64,000 bases of DNA from Cavia porcellus (Eukaryota; Chordata; Mammalia; Rodentia; Caviidae): NCBI RefSeq assembly GCF_034190915.1, contig NW_026947486.1, positions 98,798,123 through 98,862,122 on the forward strand, written 5' to 3'. The notes below the pieces were generated by a model, which did no database searches, was not told the origin of the DNA, and worked only from the letters and a program-made list of their open reading frames with translations. Within the stretch, counting starts at the first letter, position 1; each line of letters opens with the position of its first letter. Position numbers and translations under genes: made by a program. Below, piece by piece: positions 9,120-20,695 of this stretch.

Positions 9120-9458
9120 TGGTCATGAACTGTTTTAGCTTGCTTGTTTTGATTTTAATAACATTGATGCCAACCTTGCATGGCGGCTTTGGTCCCCCTG
9201 TGAGCAAAAAAAAAACAATTGTTAAAGATCTTTGTATGGGAGCCCCCTTTAGAAAATGTAAAACGGAATTCTCCCCTATCTCCTTCCCTTGATAAGACCA
9301 TTACTGACCTTAATCCTAATCCTAGCCATTGCCCCTTGCCTTATTAACCGGATTACCCAATTCATAAGGGGACAAGTTTCTCAGGTCAAAGTAATGGTCA
9401 TAGGTCAACAATATGAACCCCTAGCTACAACATACCTCTAAGATTAGAGGTCATCTAC
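9120..9458 (+). pseudogene. ERV-A env scraps with large internal deletion
   Basis: A hydrophobic start-like segment near 9120-9180 is followed almost at once by sequence resembling the end of the transmembrane subunit: a hydrophobic stretch, CLINRI, then QVKVMVIGQQYEPL and a stop near 9440, in frames broken by stops. Nearly all of the surface subunit and the fusion and ectodomain regions are absent. Env normally mediates entry; this remnant cannot. Confidence 0.65.
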
Positions 9459-9474
9459 AAGAAAAAGGGGGGAA
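9458..9474 (+). promoter_or_regulatory. ERV-A polypurine tract
   Basis: An unbroken purine run (AAGAAAAAGGGGGGAA) sits directly before the 3' LTR. It is the plus-strand primer site for reverse transcription. Confidence 0.92.
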
Positions 9475-9941
9475 TGAGAGAATCGACTCCCCGTTTGTAA
9501 TGTAATCCCCCCCCCCGAGCTATAGAACAGAGCAGTAAGGAATGTGTCACTCCCTAAATCCTCCTTGAGATATCGGGGCAGGACAGGAAGGAATGCATCT
9601 GCTAGTCATTAACCACAAGATGATCTGTCCTCTGTAAAGATAAAGATAAGTAAAGGAATGTGCTAGATTAGACCAGGACTCTCGGTCTCCATGGTTACTC
9701 AGCCCCAGATCCCTCGAATCAGCATCTGCCAAGTCCTGTGCCGTTCAAAATTAACCAATGCAATCTGCTTCTGTAAACCCGCTTGCTTCCCGCTTGTGCC
9801 CTTAAAAACCCTGCACAAATTCCCCTCGTGGCCCTCCGCACTCGTTTGCCTGGAGGACCCCATGCGCATGGAAATAAACTTTTTTCCCTCACCAAGAGTT
9901 GAGTCCTTGGGGTCTCTTTCCCTGCGGCGTCGGCCCTAACA
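9475..9941 (+). repeat. ERV-A 3' LTR (467 bp)
   Basis: Same length as the 5' LTR, with five substitutions near the start, around position 17, twice in the CCAAT region and once before GCCTGG. AATAAA lies at 9873-9878. Ends in CA. Confidence 0.95.
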
Positions 9942-9945
9942 CCAG
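9942..9945. repeat. ERV-A target-site duplication, right copy
   Basis: CCAG directly after the 3' LTR, matching 4209-4212. Confidence 0.85.
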
Positions 9946-11418
9946 GACTCATATACATCTTTTGAACAAAAAACTTTTAGTCCATCTCCAAGAGTTGCCA
10001 ATGTCCTAACAGTTTCAGCATTGCTGAAATGTCCAAGTCCCAAGTCTACTCCAAGATCTATGGCAAACTCTTAACTGTAATCCCCTATACAAATGAAACA
10101 AGGTTAAACATTTCTGAAATGCATAGGCACAAGACAAACATTACCATTCCAAAAGTTACAAACAGGGGGATATAAAGCATTGGAAACAAAGCAAGTCCAA
10201 CATCCAGCAGGATGACCATTAAGTCCTAGAGTTCCATGCTCAGCATCTGAAGCAATCTGGTTACAAACTACAAAAGGCTTGGGTGATTCCAACTTCATGG
10301 CACTTACAGAGATTTTAGCACCTGCTGCTTTTCTCTTAAACCCTCTCTGCTTGCTTTTTGCAACTTTCCTTGGATGATCCACGTTCCTGATTTTCCAAAT
10401 TTCTGAGATCTCCACTGTACCTTTGGCTTCACTCTCATATCTTTACAAATTTCCCTTTCAGGGGCACACTGCGTGGCCTCATAGGCCCTTTGCAATCAAG
10501 GTGGAAGCCATCTTACACTCAGAATTTGTGCATTTTCCTTGTACCAAAAATCAGCACCAGGTGTATGCCTCTAAGCTTTGCTGCCAGCTGGAGCAGTAGC
10601 TAGGTTTTTCTCTGTCTTGGCTGTAGACGTCAATTGCCTCAATCACTGGGTTCTGTGAACCTTATTGTAAAGAAATCTTCTCTATGTTGCTGCCATTCTG
10701 GAACCTCATGTGGCCTTGGTTGCCATTCTCAGACATGTGCTGTTCAGCTTTCTCCTCTGAGCAAAGTCACTTTTGCAGTTTTGAGGCTGCAAAGCTTGGA
10801 AACTTGCTGATTCCTGGGATGCCCCAGGGCCATCTTTCTTATCTCTGTACTTCTTCTCAGCAATCAAAGTCTCAACACTGCCTTTACAATCCACAGCTTT
10901 ACTGGAGTTTACTTTCTGGCCAAATTCACAGAGTTATAAATTATCCTGCTGGGCTCTTTACTCTTGATTTGCAACATAAGGCTGGCTAAAAGCCCCCAAC
11001 ATTAGCCATGCCACAGCCTCAACATTCAACTGCCTTGAAATTTCCTTTTCCAGATTATTCAGTCTATTGTCCTTAGTCTCAGTCTCAGGCAAAGTCTCTA
11101 GGCGTGAGCAAAATGTAGACAAACTTTCTTCCAAATCATAACACATATTGTGGGAAGTCCAACAACCAGTTCAGTCCTTATTCCCAACAGAAACCTCCCA
11201 AGCCTGGTCTTTACCATCAGGCTTTCTATCAGCCTTCTGGTCTCCTGACCTCTGATCAGAATTTCCTCTTCAGAATAGCCTAAGCTGTTCCCACTCTATG
11301 CATCCATTATACATGTCTGAAACTTTCCAAACTCTGCCCCCAAGCCATTTCCAAAGACTCTCAAAAAACACAGTCAGGTATAGTCACAGCAAGGACTGCA
11401 CTCCTAGGTACCAAATTC
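9942..11418 (-). mobile_element. MaLR-type internal sequence (THE1/MST-int-like)
   Basis: Reversed internal sequence of an ERVL-MaLR element, interrupted by ERV-A; the left edge continues at 4194-4212. Matching order includes a CCACCCCTGG...CCAGGACTCAT start, Pro/Ser-poor non-coding middle, CTTTCCAAACTCTG and GGTACCAAATTCTGTATTAG at the far end, which joins an LTR start. No protein is encoded. Family assignment rests on remembered pattern, not on a search. Confidence 0.55.
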
Positions 11419-11900
11419 TGTATTAGGGTTTTACTAGAGAGAGCAGATATAACACGAGATATACCAAAACAAAAAGATAGGCTTATGATTGTCAGCCACA
11501 GAGTCAGATGAGGAAGCATGCAGAGGATATCTACACTGTGGAGCCTGAAGAATTCAATTCAAGGTCTGTAGTTCAACCTAGTGTCTTGTGCAAGTCCACA
11601 CCAGCAGGCTGATGGGGCTGGGACAGAAGGCTGAAGGCTCTAAGATGAACGACTGAAGAAGAGTCTATGCTGGAAAGCTGAAGAGTCTAACCAAGAGAAG
11701 ATGTACAAACCAAAGGGGAAGACTGGAGCTTCTCCAAAGAATGGAATGCATTTGTACTTCCTCATTCACTTTTATCCCCCAGGTGATGATCCACCCTAGG
11801 GTGGATCTTCTTCTACATTCTTAGGTGTAGAATTGCTAAACCCAAGTAGTTAATCTTCTAAATGTCTAAAGTTGACAGAATCAATGAACCACTACAATCA
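11419..11900 (-). mobile_element. LTR, MaLR-like, minus strand
   Basis: Begins TGTATTAGGGTTTTACTAGAGAG and ends CTACAATCA, consistent with TG...CA termini. It abuts the internal sequence on its left, as the 5' LTR of a minus-strand element would. It differs strongly from 3849-4193, so the two may not be a pair. Confidence 0.5.
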
Positions 11901-12469
11901 TGTATGTAGAAAACTTGATAAATCTACAATAATTAGACATAGTCTGAGCATAGCATGTTTGAAAGAAACTGTACAATATATATTACAGAACTATTATAAG
12001 GATATGTGCAAATTAAGGCTATGAGGCTTAATACTTCCTAGAGTAGAGACAACTCCTCCTCTTGCTAAAGTCTCTATTAAGGAAAGTTATAAAATCTTTC
12101 TCTGTCTCTGAAAGGAACATGAATATTTTTCAAAGATAAAAGAGGGGAAAAGGCATCTTGCCACCATTAGCAACAAGTAAGGTATTTTTCTAAGACCTAG
12201 GAACCATCTCTTTGAAATGTGAATGTCAGGGAAGATAGTGCCCCTATCATCACTTTTCTCTGGAGGGTCGTAGTGTTACCCCATTGGTTAACCTAGATCC
12301 TATTATAATAGTTGTAATATGCACATTTAGAACCCCAGCAAGGGATGCAAAAATTATGTACTGCAAAAATGCACCAATTAAAATGAAAATTAAAATATAC
12401 AAAATATATTTATTTTCCTTTGGACAAAGGAAATTTTGCTTAATCTGCTGAGGCAGCCATATCAATACA
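11901..12469. other. no gene seen
   Basis: AT-rich sequence with short chance ORFs only. Confidence 0.5.
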
Positions 12470-12765
12470 CCCCGCCCTTTGGTTGATTAAGAAAAGAGAC
12501 TTATTTTCTCACTGTCCTAGAGGCAGCTGTGCATGATGAAAGTGTTGGTAAATATTTTTTGGTGAGTACTCTGGCCCTGGCTTATTCGTAGCCACTCTCA
12601 TGGCCTTTCATTAGCACCTGTGCCCTGAGTGGGTAACAGAGCCCATGTATTTTGTTAAAAGGATAACAATCATACTGCATCAGACTAGCAAACTCAGGGC
12701 CTCCTTTAGGCTTCACTCCACCCTTAGAGATGAAATCCCTGCATATAACTACAGACTGCTTAGGA
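12470..12765 (-). mobile_element. LTR remnant, MaLR-like
   Basis: Contains the reversed-LTR pattern ACTTATTTTCTCACTGTCC, CCTGGCTTATTCGTAG and CTCATGGCCTTTC. Degenerate, with uncertain ends. Confidence 0.35.
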
Positions 12766-14074
12766 CATAAATGTATAGTACATGTGAAGACAGAGACCCT
12801 CAGCCCATTACATTGAGTGACTCATATACATAGGGTTACCAGTCACCATATACACTGCAGACAAACTATGTGTGAGTGATGGGCTGTCCAGCCTGTCCTT
12901 TCTGAGGATGGGTGTGGAGTGGGTGCATCTGCCTAGCTGCAGAAAAGAGGAAGACTGATTGCTGCCCATGCAGTCTCCTAGCAGATAGACTTCTGCGCAG
13001 AACATCACACTGTTATTCAAACATAAAGCTGTTTTCTATGTTTGTGCAGATGCATTCCATCTGAGTTGCCAGATGATTTTACTTCTAAGTATTTTTCCTA
13101 ACATTGTGACAATTCCTATCATAGAAATTCAACTCTTTGTCTCAATGGTTTTCTTCACTGATCTGACCCAGGAAAATAAAGCCACAATTTTTTCCCAGGG
13201 TTTCTGGATTCTTTGCTCTTCACCAGAGAAATAAGCAACTAATTTTGTAGTTATTTCTTCTGTTTGCTTGTTTTTATATCAAGGAAAAGATCTAGCAACA
13301 AAGCTATGATGAAACCGGCATTCTGGTGTGAGGATACCATTCCTGGAGAGAGATTTTGCACTATAGATGTAGAGCCTCAAATTGGTAGGTGGATGAGTAA
13401 AAGAATGTGTCTGTATGAGCTGGAATCAATGCTAAGCACCCCACCATGCACGCAGATGCACATGTGCAGAATCTGAATGAATGCTCGTCATCCAACATGG
13501 CAAGTGGAAGGACTGTGGGGACGTTAAATATTCAACTATTACACTATAATACATATATTTTGCTTGTAGTTTATAAAATGGTTTTAAACTTTTTTAAGAA
13601 AGAGGTCAAACTCACGTCACATGGAAAAATTTCAGAAAAAAATCTAACATTAGATTGCAAATGAAATCTTTTACATTTTTCAGTTGTGACATATTTCAGC
13701 TATGAGATCAACTCTCAGAGTACATATATGTTTCAAAATGCTGAGAGTAGTTAATGCTGACCAGCAAGACCTAATTGATTTTTATGTTTTTCCATTTCCT
13801 AAATTATCCTCAATTACCTGTCCAAATCCCAGAATCTCTCATGCCCTGAAGACAATGGCAGGAGGATTTGGGTGATTAAAAGCTGAAAAGAAACTCAGTC
13901 ATGAAAAGGCAGTTCATTTTATTTTCAGCATGAACAAACATTACTGCACTAGGGGGCAGTGCAGAGAAGCAATGGGGCCTGCCCAAAGAAAGTGGCAGGG
14001 CACCTCAGGAATCCCTGCCCCAGGGAAGTCACTGCCCAGGGCTGGAGGGTAGATGAAGAACACTAGATTCTCTT
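12766..14074. other. no gene seen
   Basis: Mixed sequence without a recognised repeat or long ORF. Short tracks such as 13264-13476 do not resemble proteins I know. Confidence 0.45.
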
Positions 14075-15340
14075 TTGCAGCTGAGGCTTATTCAGATCCT
14101 AGAAAAACTAATCGTCCAACACATGAATTATGCAAAGCTGGTTCAGGAAGTGGTCACAGAAGCCTCCAAAAGGCGGGAATTTTACGCAGCTAAACTGCTA
14201 AAGGGCAGGGATAGAGAATCGCACCAACAGTGCTCAGATCTCTTTTGCTCTGCCAGTCCTCAGCTTATCACTTACAGCGCCCCTGTCAGGCCTGCAAATA
14301 ATACCCTCTCCTTAGACTAAAACTCTGGGGTCTGAGCCTGTCCCCTGGATACCCTGTCAGCCCCAGAAACATACTACCCCCCTCCCCGCAGTCCATCGCC
14401 ACCGATGACTTTCACAGGCAGGTTATGATGGCTCACTGTGAGCTGTCTTTAAACTTCATGAGCAAGGCACTCAGGTCCCTGAGCCAGGAGCATGCAGGTA
14501 ACATCAGCGTCCACAGAATAGCGGAAAGGCACAGTGAGCCGGCTCGTGGACACTTGGTTAAGGAGACTGTGACCAAGGCTGCTTTCTCCATCCTGCCACC
14601 TGACCACCTTGCAGAGTCTCTTTGGCCCCCTGCCCATCCTGGTAGCTCGGCCTCACCTCAGCCTGCTTCCTCCAGCCCCCATTGTTCCCTCCTCCTCTCC
14701 TGACTCTGAGGGGACCCTCTTTACCCCAACCTCACATCCGTGCCTGGGACCCCTCCAGTTCGTTCCTTAGGATGGATACAACTCCAGACGTTTATGACTT
14801 GGGTTTCCAGCCAAAGCCCAGATGCCTCTCCCGGACACTGGACCCTGCGCTGTCGCCTGGTTCTGATGACATTCTCGGGGCACAGCGCCTTCTGTTCTTG
14901 CACCTTCCCTGTCTCCAGCGGTTCCAGGGCGTCCAGGCCCACCTGGTGCACCAGTGTAGCTCTCCCTTCAGTTCGCACCACCCTGGACATTTTCAGGGAC
15001 CTGCATAACTGTCTAACCTCAAAACCTGTGTGGAGCACAGTCACATGAACAGCATCCTTCTGAGAAAATGAGGGGGATGCAATGCGCCATAATCTTTCCC
15101 CCACAATATAGCAGGTGACGCCCTCAGCGCCTGTGCAGATGGGCCTTGAGGTGCCAAACAGCGGCAGAGTACCACTGCAACTTCCATGCCATCCACGGGC
15201 TCCTGGAAGACCCTGTGGGTCAGACAGAGCTGTGCCTTTGGTTGGGGGCTTGGCCCGTGGTGCTGAGTGCACCTAGGGCTCCACAGAGCAGAGGCAAACA
15301 GGCCCCTAAGGGACATCCTGGGCTGTCTTCTGCTCTTGAA
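14075..15340. other. GC-richer exon-like sequence, unrecognised
   Basis: This stretch stands out by higher GC and longer open frames on both strands. A splice-acceptor-like TTCTCTTTTGCAG at 14068-14080 precedes a plus frame (81 codons from 14075) with an amphipathic, helix-like segment LEKLIVQHMNYAKLVQEVV. A second plus frame of 92 codons starts at 14425. On the minus strand 14721-15272 is open for 183 codons, with passages such as LKMSRVVRTEGRATLVHQV. I do not recognise any of these proteins. It may be a decayed gene or processed pseudogene on either strand, and some frames must be shadows of others. Confidence 0.3.
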
Positions 15341-15479
15341 TTTTAAGGCAGAGCTGCAGATACATATGCCTCCAGACTGGGAGGTGTAAAAACATGGATA
15401 TGGATGTGTCAGTGTGAAATGATACTTTTAACACTTTGGAGAAGAAACATAGAAGGGCCAAACATGTATCAAATGTAAT

Positions 15480-16740
15480 CTTTAGTTTTAGTGTTTTGGG
15501 TAATCTCCATATTGATTTCCATAGTGGTTGCACCAGTTTACTTCCCCCCAACAGTGGAGAAGGGTTCCTTATCCCCCAGAGACTCAGCATCACTTGTTAT
15601 TGGTTAAGTTCTTGATGATATCCACTCTTTCTGGAGGGACATGGAATCTCAGTGATGTTTTAATTTGTATTTCTCAAGTAATTTTGTATATTCATTTTCT
15701 CTTTGTTCTTCTTCATCTGAGAAATATCTATTAATTTCAGATGCCCATTTTTGGATTGGGTCTTTATTTGGGGGCAGTCTGACATTTTTAAAGTTTTGAT
15801 TTATTCCAGATACTAGCCCTTTGTCTGAGGAATAGGTATTAAGAAGATTTCCCATTCTGTGGGCTGTCCTGTCTCTACTCTGTTGGTGATTTCTATTACT
15901 GTGCAAAAGCTCTATAATGTCATGAGATCATTGTTGGTGACTCTTGATACTACTTCCTGTGTGATTTTGGTTGTGTTCATAAAGTTTTAGCCTACATATA
16001 TGTCCAGAGCTTTACTTATTCTATGTCACAGCAGATTGTTTGTTTTTATATTTAGAAATTTGACCCATTTCAATTTTGCTGTATTATGATTAGAAATATG
16101 GATGTTTGGCAAATGGAAAGTGAGTTTGTCTAGCACAATTTGTTAGAGAGACTATCTTTCTTCCAGGGAAGATCACTCTTCTTTAGCTTCACTGTCAAAG
16201 ATAAAGTAGCTGAGTGTGCTTGGGGTTCTTTATGAGTACTTTATTCTGTTCCGCTGTTCTAAGTGTCTACTTTTTTGCTAGTCTCCTGTAGTTTTTAATC
16301 ACTGTAACTTTGTAATATAACTTCAAATAATACTGCATTGTGATGCCTCCTGCCTTGCCCTTGCTGCCCAGAATTCCTTTTGCCATTCCTGGTCCGCCGT
16401 GGTTTCATATGCATTGCAGGATCATTTTCTCTAGTTCTGACAGCTATTCCATTGGGATTTTAATTGACATAAAATAAAGTCTAAATAACAATTTTGGATG
16501 TAAGGCCATTTTCAGTACCTTAGCTCTGTGTATCCAAGAGCAAGGATTCTCTTTCCATTTTCTGATATCTTCTTCAGTTTCTTATTTTGGAATACTGTAC
16601 TTTTTAACATAAAATTATTTTACTTCTTGTGTTAGGCTTCTTCCTAATTATTTCACTTTTCTTGATGCTATTGTGAAAGGTACTGTTTTTCTGACTTCTT
16701 TCTCAGTGAGTTTTTTTTTTATTCATGTTGAAGAATGCTC
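15480..16740 (-). pseudogene. LINE-1 ORF2 3' part, minus strand
   Basis: L1 ORF2p is the endonuclease/reverse transcriptase of L1. The minus strand reads MGNLLNTYSSDKGLVSGIN and PNKDPIQKWASEINRYFSDEEEQ around 15650-15870, typical of the ORF2 C-terminal region. Similarity extends to about 16740 with frameshifts. Truncated and not functional. Confidence 0.8.
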
Positions 16741-16992
16741 TTGCTTTTTAGCTCCTTAGAAGTAGCAATGAACTGTGAAAACTCAATTTAACAGCTGCTG
16801 GACAATAGAAAGATGAATAATATAAGGATAATTGTAATAAAGTAAAATTTAGAAGATAGTGCAATAAACATGAAAAAAAAATGTTCACAGACGTTGTAGG
16901 AGAAAACTTACCAATTATAGAAAAAGAATTTGACATTCAGATAAGTGAAGCCAGCTAGCCATGTTCATAAAAAAACTATACAAAGGCTTATA

Positions 16993-17031
16993 TTAACATT
17001 AACATTACAGAAATTAACATTACAGAAATTC
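16993..17031. repeat. short tandem duplication
   Basis: AACATTACAGAAATT occurs twice in a row at about 17000-17029. Confidence 0.7.
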
Positions 17032-17933
17032 AAAGCAGTTAGAAAATCAAAAGCTGTTTAAAAATAACATGTAAAGAATACCCATCACACTTAAAGCAGA
17101 CTTCTCAGCATGAAATCTTATATCTAGGGGAACATGAGGTATTTGAAGCATAAAAGAAAAGAAACCCTAACTCATATTGATGTGTCACACAAAGATATCT
17201 ATCAAAACTGATGGAGAAATAAGATACATCCATGATGAAGAGCACTTAGTTAAATTTATTATAACCAAACCAGGACTCCAGAAGTTTCTGAGAGATAGTT
17301 TAGAAAAAGACAACAATTTCAATCTTTCCAATAGAATCAATCCACAAAGCTAAACAAGCACTTAAAGAGAAAGGAAAGAAAGGGAATCAATAACAGGAAA
17401 ATAATAATAGTACAAAATAAGTCAATACTTACCAGTCATAACTAACAATGTGAATGGTCTCAATTCATCAGTCAAACTCATCAATCCATTGGAAGAATGG
17501 ATCAAGGAACAAGATTTAACAATATTCTCCACAAAAGAAAATCATTTAACTAAAAAAATGTATATAGAGAAATCCATGGATAACAATCAGTTCTGTATGC
17601 AATAGGAACCTGGAAAAAGCAGGCTTAGCTACTCTATTTGCAGACAAAGTAGATTTCAAACCAACATTGATCAGAAGAGATGCAGAAGTCACCACATATT
17701 TTTCAAAGATTGAAACTTGATCCATATAACAATCATAAAAACACTTGCATCCAAATCTGATGAACCAAAGTATATAAAACAAAGCAAATGTATAATAAAC
17801 ATGGGATAAGCACTAATACTGTTGTACTGGAAGAACTTTAATATGCCATGGCCACAAATAGATTTTAAAATAAAACTGTATAGACAGAACAACCAGATTA
17901 AAAAAAAATCAACAAAGAAATGTCACAGCTGAA

Positions 17934-18210
17934 AGGATATAATAGCATGTATATTTAAGTGTGTAGGAAGAAAACCATATTACTGAGTTTTTGTTGGATC
18001 ATTGAACAGAACTGTCTTCAGTCTCACTATATGCATACCCACTTTGTATGATTTAATTTTGTAATTTGGACAACTGTTTCTAAGATGACAGTATGTAATC
18101 TATTAACTAGTGATTTCTTACTGTGTATTTTTTTTCTTGAAATTCTGTATTGTTTGTACCCTTTTACTGCTTTGGGTTTTTTTTCTCTTTAAATAAAAAA
18201 AACATGAAAA
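17934..18210 (+). mobile_element. 277-bp retroposed L1-type tail with 12-bp target duplication
   Basis: Inserted into the older L1 and flanked by GTCACAGCTGAA at 17922-17933 and 18211-18222. It ends in an A-rich tail after TTTAAATAAAAAAAAC. Related sequence recurs at about 42515-42770 and 44440-44645. It is probably a 5'-truncated copy of an L1 3'UTR, as it encodes nothing and has no Pol III boxes that I can see. Confidence 0.75.
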
Positions 18211-19627
18211 GTCACAGCTGAATCAAACATTTGAACAAATGGGTTTAAGCTGATATCTACAGTGTATTCCATCACATAACAATGAAATAGACATGGTTCT
18301 CAGCACCACAAGGGATTCTCTCCAAAACAGACCACATACTAGCTCGTAGAACATACTCAAGTAATACAAAGGGGTTAAAATTATCCCACATAAATTTCTA
18401 GGACACTGTACAGTGAAATTTGAAACAGTTGGCTGAAGAAATCACAAAAATACATACACACATGGAAATTAAGTGATACCTTCCAGAAAAACCAATGGGG
18501 CAAAGATGAAATTAAAGAGACATTAAACAGTTTCTACAATTAAATAATAATGCAGATACATACACTGGAATTTATGGGACACAATGACTTAAATTCTGAG
18601 ATGAAAATTTATAGCAATGAATTCTGACATCAGAAATACTGAGTGAGCTCAAATAAAGAATCTAATGTTCAATCTCGTGCTTCTAGAAAAGAAAAGCAAG
18701 TTAATCTCAAAGTTCATATGAGGAAGAGAATTTTAAATATCATAACAGAAATTATTGGAATTAAGGGTAAGAAAATACAAAGAATCAATGAATCAAAGAT
18801 TCACTAAAAAGTTAAATAAAATGAACAGAACTATAGCCAGTCTTATTTTAGAAAGAAAAGGAAGACTCAATCCCTGCAATTGGAAGTGAAAAGATCAAAA
18901 TCACAAGAGATCTTGCTGAAATCCATAGAATCATCAGTACCGACTCTGACAACTTGTGCTCTAGTAGGTTGGAAAACTCAGAAGACATAGACAGATTCCT
19001 AGATACATATGAATTATCAAATCGAAGTGAAGATATAAAATATTCTATGTAATCCCATATTAATTCATGAAATTAAGGAATTAATATTCAATCTACCAAA
19101 GAAGAAGAGCCCAGGTCCTAATGAATTCAATGCTGATTTCTTCAAGGACTTTAAGGGATATCTAATACCACTATTCCTCAAAAACTTTAATGAAATTAAT
19201 AGGAAAGTAATGCTTTTCAAGTCATTTCTGGAAGCATTACCCTGCTATCCAAACCAGACAGAGATCCAGTCAAGAAAGAGAAGTATAGGCCAATCTCTTT
19301 AATGCACATAGAGGAAAAAATACTCAGTATGATACTGGTAAAAAATTGCAGCAAATCATGAAAACTGTACTACAGTACTACCAAGTAGGACTCATCCCAG
19401 GGATGTAGGGATATAGGGATGACACATTATATAAACATAAAGAAAACCAATAAACCATATTTATAGAACTAAGAACAAAATCCACATGATCACCTCATTA
19501 GATGAAGAAAAACATTTGGACAACGTCCAACAACCATTCATGATAAAAACCCCACAGAAAATTAAAACAGAAGGTATTTATCTCAATTTTATATTTTTAA
19601 AAAATTAATAATTTAATTCTTTGCCAT

Positions 19628-19768
19628 TTTTGAGACAGGATCTCATTCTGCAGTGATGTGTGGCTTTGAGCTCATTCTGTAGCCCAGGTAGGGGTCAAAC
19701 TTGCAAGTATCCACCTGCCTCAGCCTCCAAGTTCTGGGATTACAGGCATGCACCCGTATGCTTGGTTC
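19628..19768 (-). mobile_element. B1/Alu-type SINE
   Basis: 7SL-derived SINE read reversed: GAGACAGGATCTCA, GTAGCCCAGG, CCTGCCTCAGCCTCC, TGGGATTACAGGCATGCACC. These are standard reversed B1/Alu landmarks. Confidence 0.85.
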
Positions 19769-19830
19769 AGGTATATTTTTGTACCAGGAATCAAACTGAG
19801 AACCTTAATAAAATTCTTCCATGAAAAACT

Positions 19831-19833
<3 letters not shown>

Positions 19834-19886
<53 letters not shown>
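19834..19886. repeat. (GA)n microsatellite
   Basis: About 26 uninterrupted GA dinucleotides. Confidence 0.97.
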
Positions 19887-19887
<1 letters not shown>

Positions 19888-20429
19888 GTTAGTAATACAG
19901 AAGAAGCACATTAAATTTGGTATACTGGTTATGGAGGCCAGAAATTATGAATTGAGGTTTTGTTCTGGCAGATCCCATTCTTGCCTTGCTCTGCATGCTG
20001 CACTGGAGCATGGAAACTCCTGCTTCCTCCTGGCCACAGCTGAGGACTCAGTGTTCTGTGATGCCATGGTGCTCACAGGGCAGGATGAGACCTTCTATGG
20101 ACAATAAGGGGAGGGCAAGGACTGAGGTGGGGGAAGGATCTTAAATTGTTTCTTTTGTGATGCTAAACTGGTTCATTCTCCTGCCTCGTTGCTGTTCCAG
20201 GAATAGCATGCCCTCCCTCCCCGCACTTCTCACTGGCAAAGTAAATGTGGGCCAGCAGAAGGGATCTGTGTCTTTACCCAACCTGAAACTCTGACTGCCC
20301 AGCCTCCCTTTATGCATTCCTGATGTCGTCTCTTTTTACTTCTTCCTTTGCTGTACCCCTCTGTATGTATCTGGGAGTCTTGGCACCCTGGAATATTGGT
20401 AACTTCATGCAACATATTCCCATGAACAG

Positions 20430-20690
20430 TGTATAAGGACTCCTAACTCCTCATATCCTTGCCAGCATCTTTTGCTTTATGTAAACTTTTTGATAGATGT
20501 TTTGACTAGGATGAGCTGGAAGCTCAGTGCAGTTTTGAGTTGCGTTTCTCTAAAGCTTAAAGATGTTGAATATTTTCTTTTCATAATCTTATTGGCCACT
20601 CATAGTTCTTCTGAGAAATGAGTGCTCAATTGATTTGCTCATTTACTAATTGGGCTATTTTGTTTTGTCTTCTGTAAAGCTTTTTGAGAC
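20430..20690 (-). pseudogene. old LINE-1 fragment, left part, split by ERV-B
   Basis: Reversed L1 ORF2 3' sequence (ACTCCTCATATCCTTGCCAGCATC near 20446, GTTTTGAGTTGCG near 20534). It continues after ERV-B from 25905 as GTGTCTCAGATATGAAATC, so ERV-B landed inside it. Confidence 0.65.
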
Positions 20691-20695
20691 ATTTT
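20691..20695. repeat. ERV-B target-site duplication, left copy
   Basis: ATTTT directly before the 5' LTR, matching 25900-25904. Confidence 0.7.

Larger units (their letters stand above)
4213..9941 (+). mobile_element. ERV-A: class I (gamma-type) endogenous provirus, full length but defective
   Basis: A 5.7-kb provirus in the order 467-bp LTR, primer site, leader, gag remnant, non-coding block, pol remnants, env scraps, polypurine tract, 467-bp LTR. It is flanked by the 4-bp direct repeat CCAG, a size typical of gammaretroviral integration. The LTRs differ at 5 of 467 positions (about 1.1%). Gag lacks most of CA and NC, pol lacks protease and most of RT, and env is almost entirely deleted; the remaining frames carry stops and frameshifts. 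It inserted into older minus-strand LTR-element sequence. It cannot encode a virus. Very similar LTRs around a badly damaged interior suggest it was copied in trans while already defective. Confidence 0.93.
16940..19610 (+). pseudogene. LINE-1 plus-strand fragment: end of ORF1 and ORF2 through RT
   Basis: Old L1 in plus orientation. ORF1 C-terminal sequence (near 17095-17160) is followed by the start of the ORF2 endonuclease (AATGTGAATGGTCTCAATTCATCAGTC near 17448) and then RT-domain sequence (GATGAAGAAAAACATTTGGAC near 19501). Stops and indels are frequent and no long frame remains. It is split by a 277-bp insertion at 17934-18210 and abuts the oppositely oriented L1 at 15480-16740. Confidence 0.75.

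Noticed and set aside
19720..20107. Arg-Glu and Ser-Leu dipeptide repeat ORFs
   Set aside because: They come from the (GA)n run.
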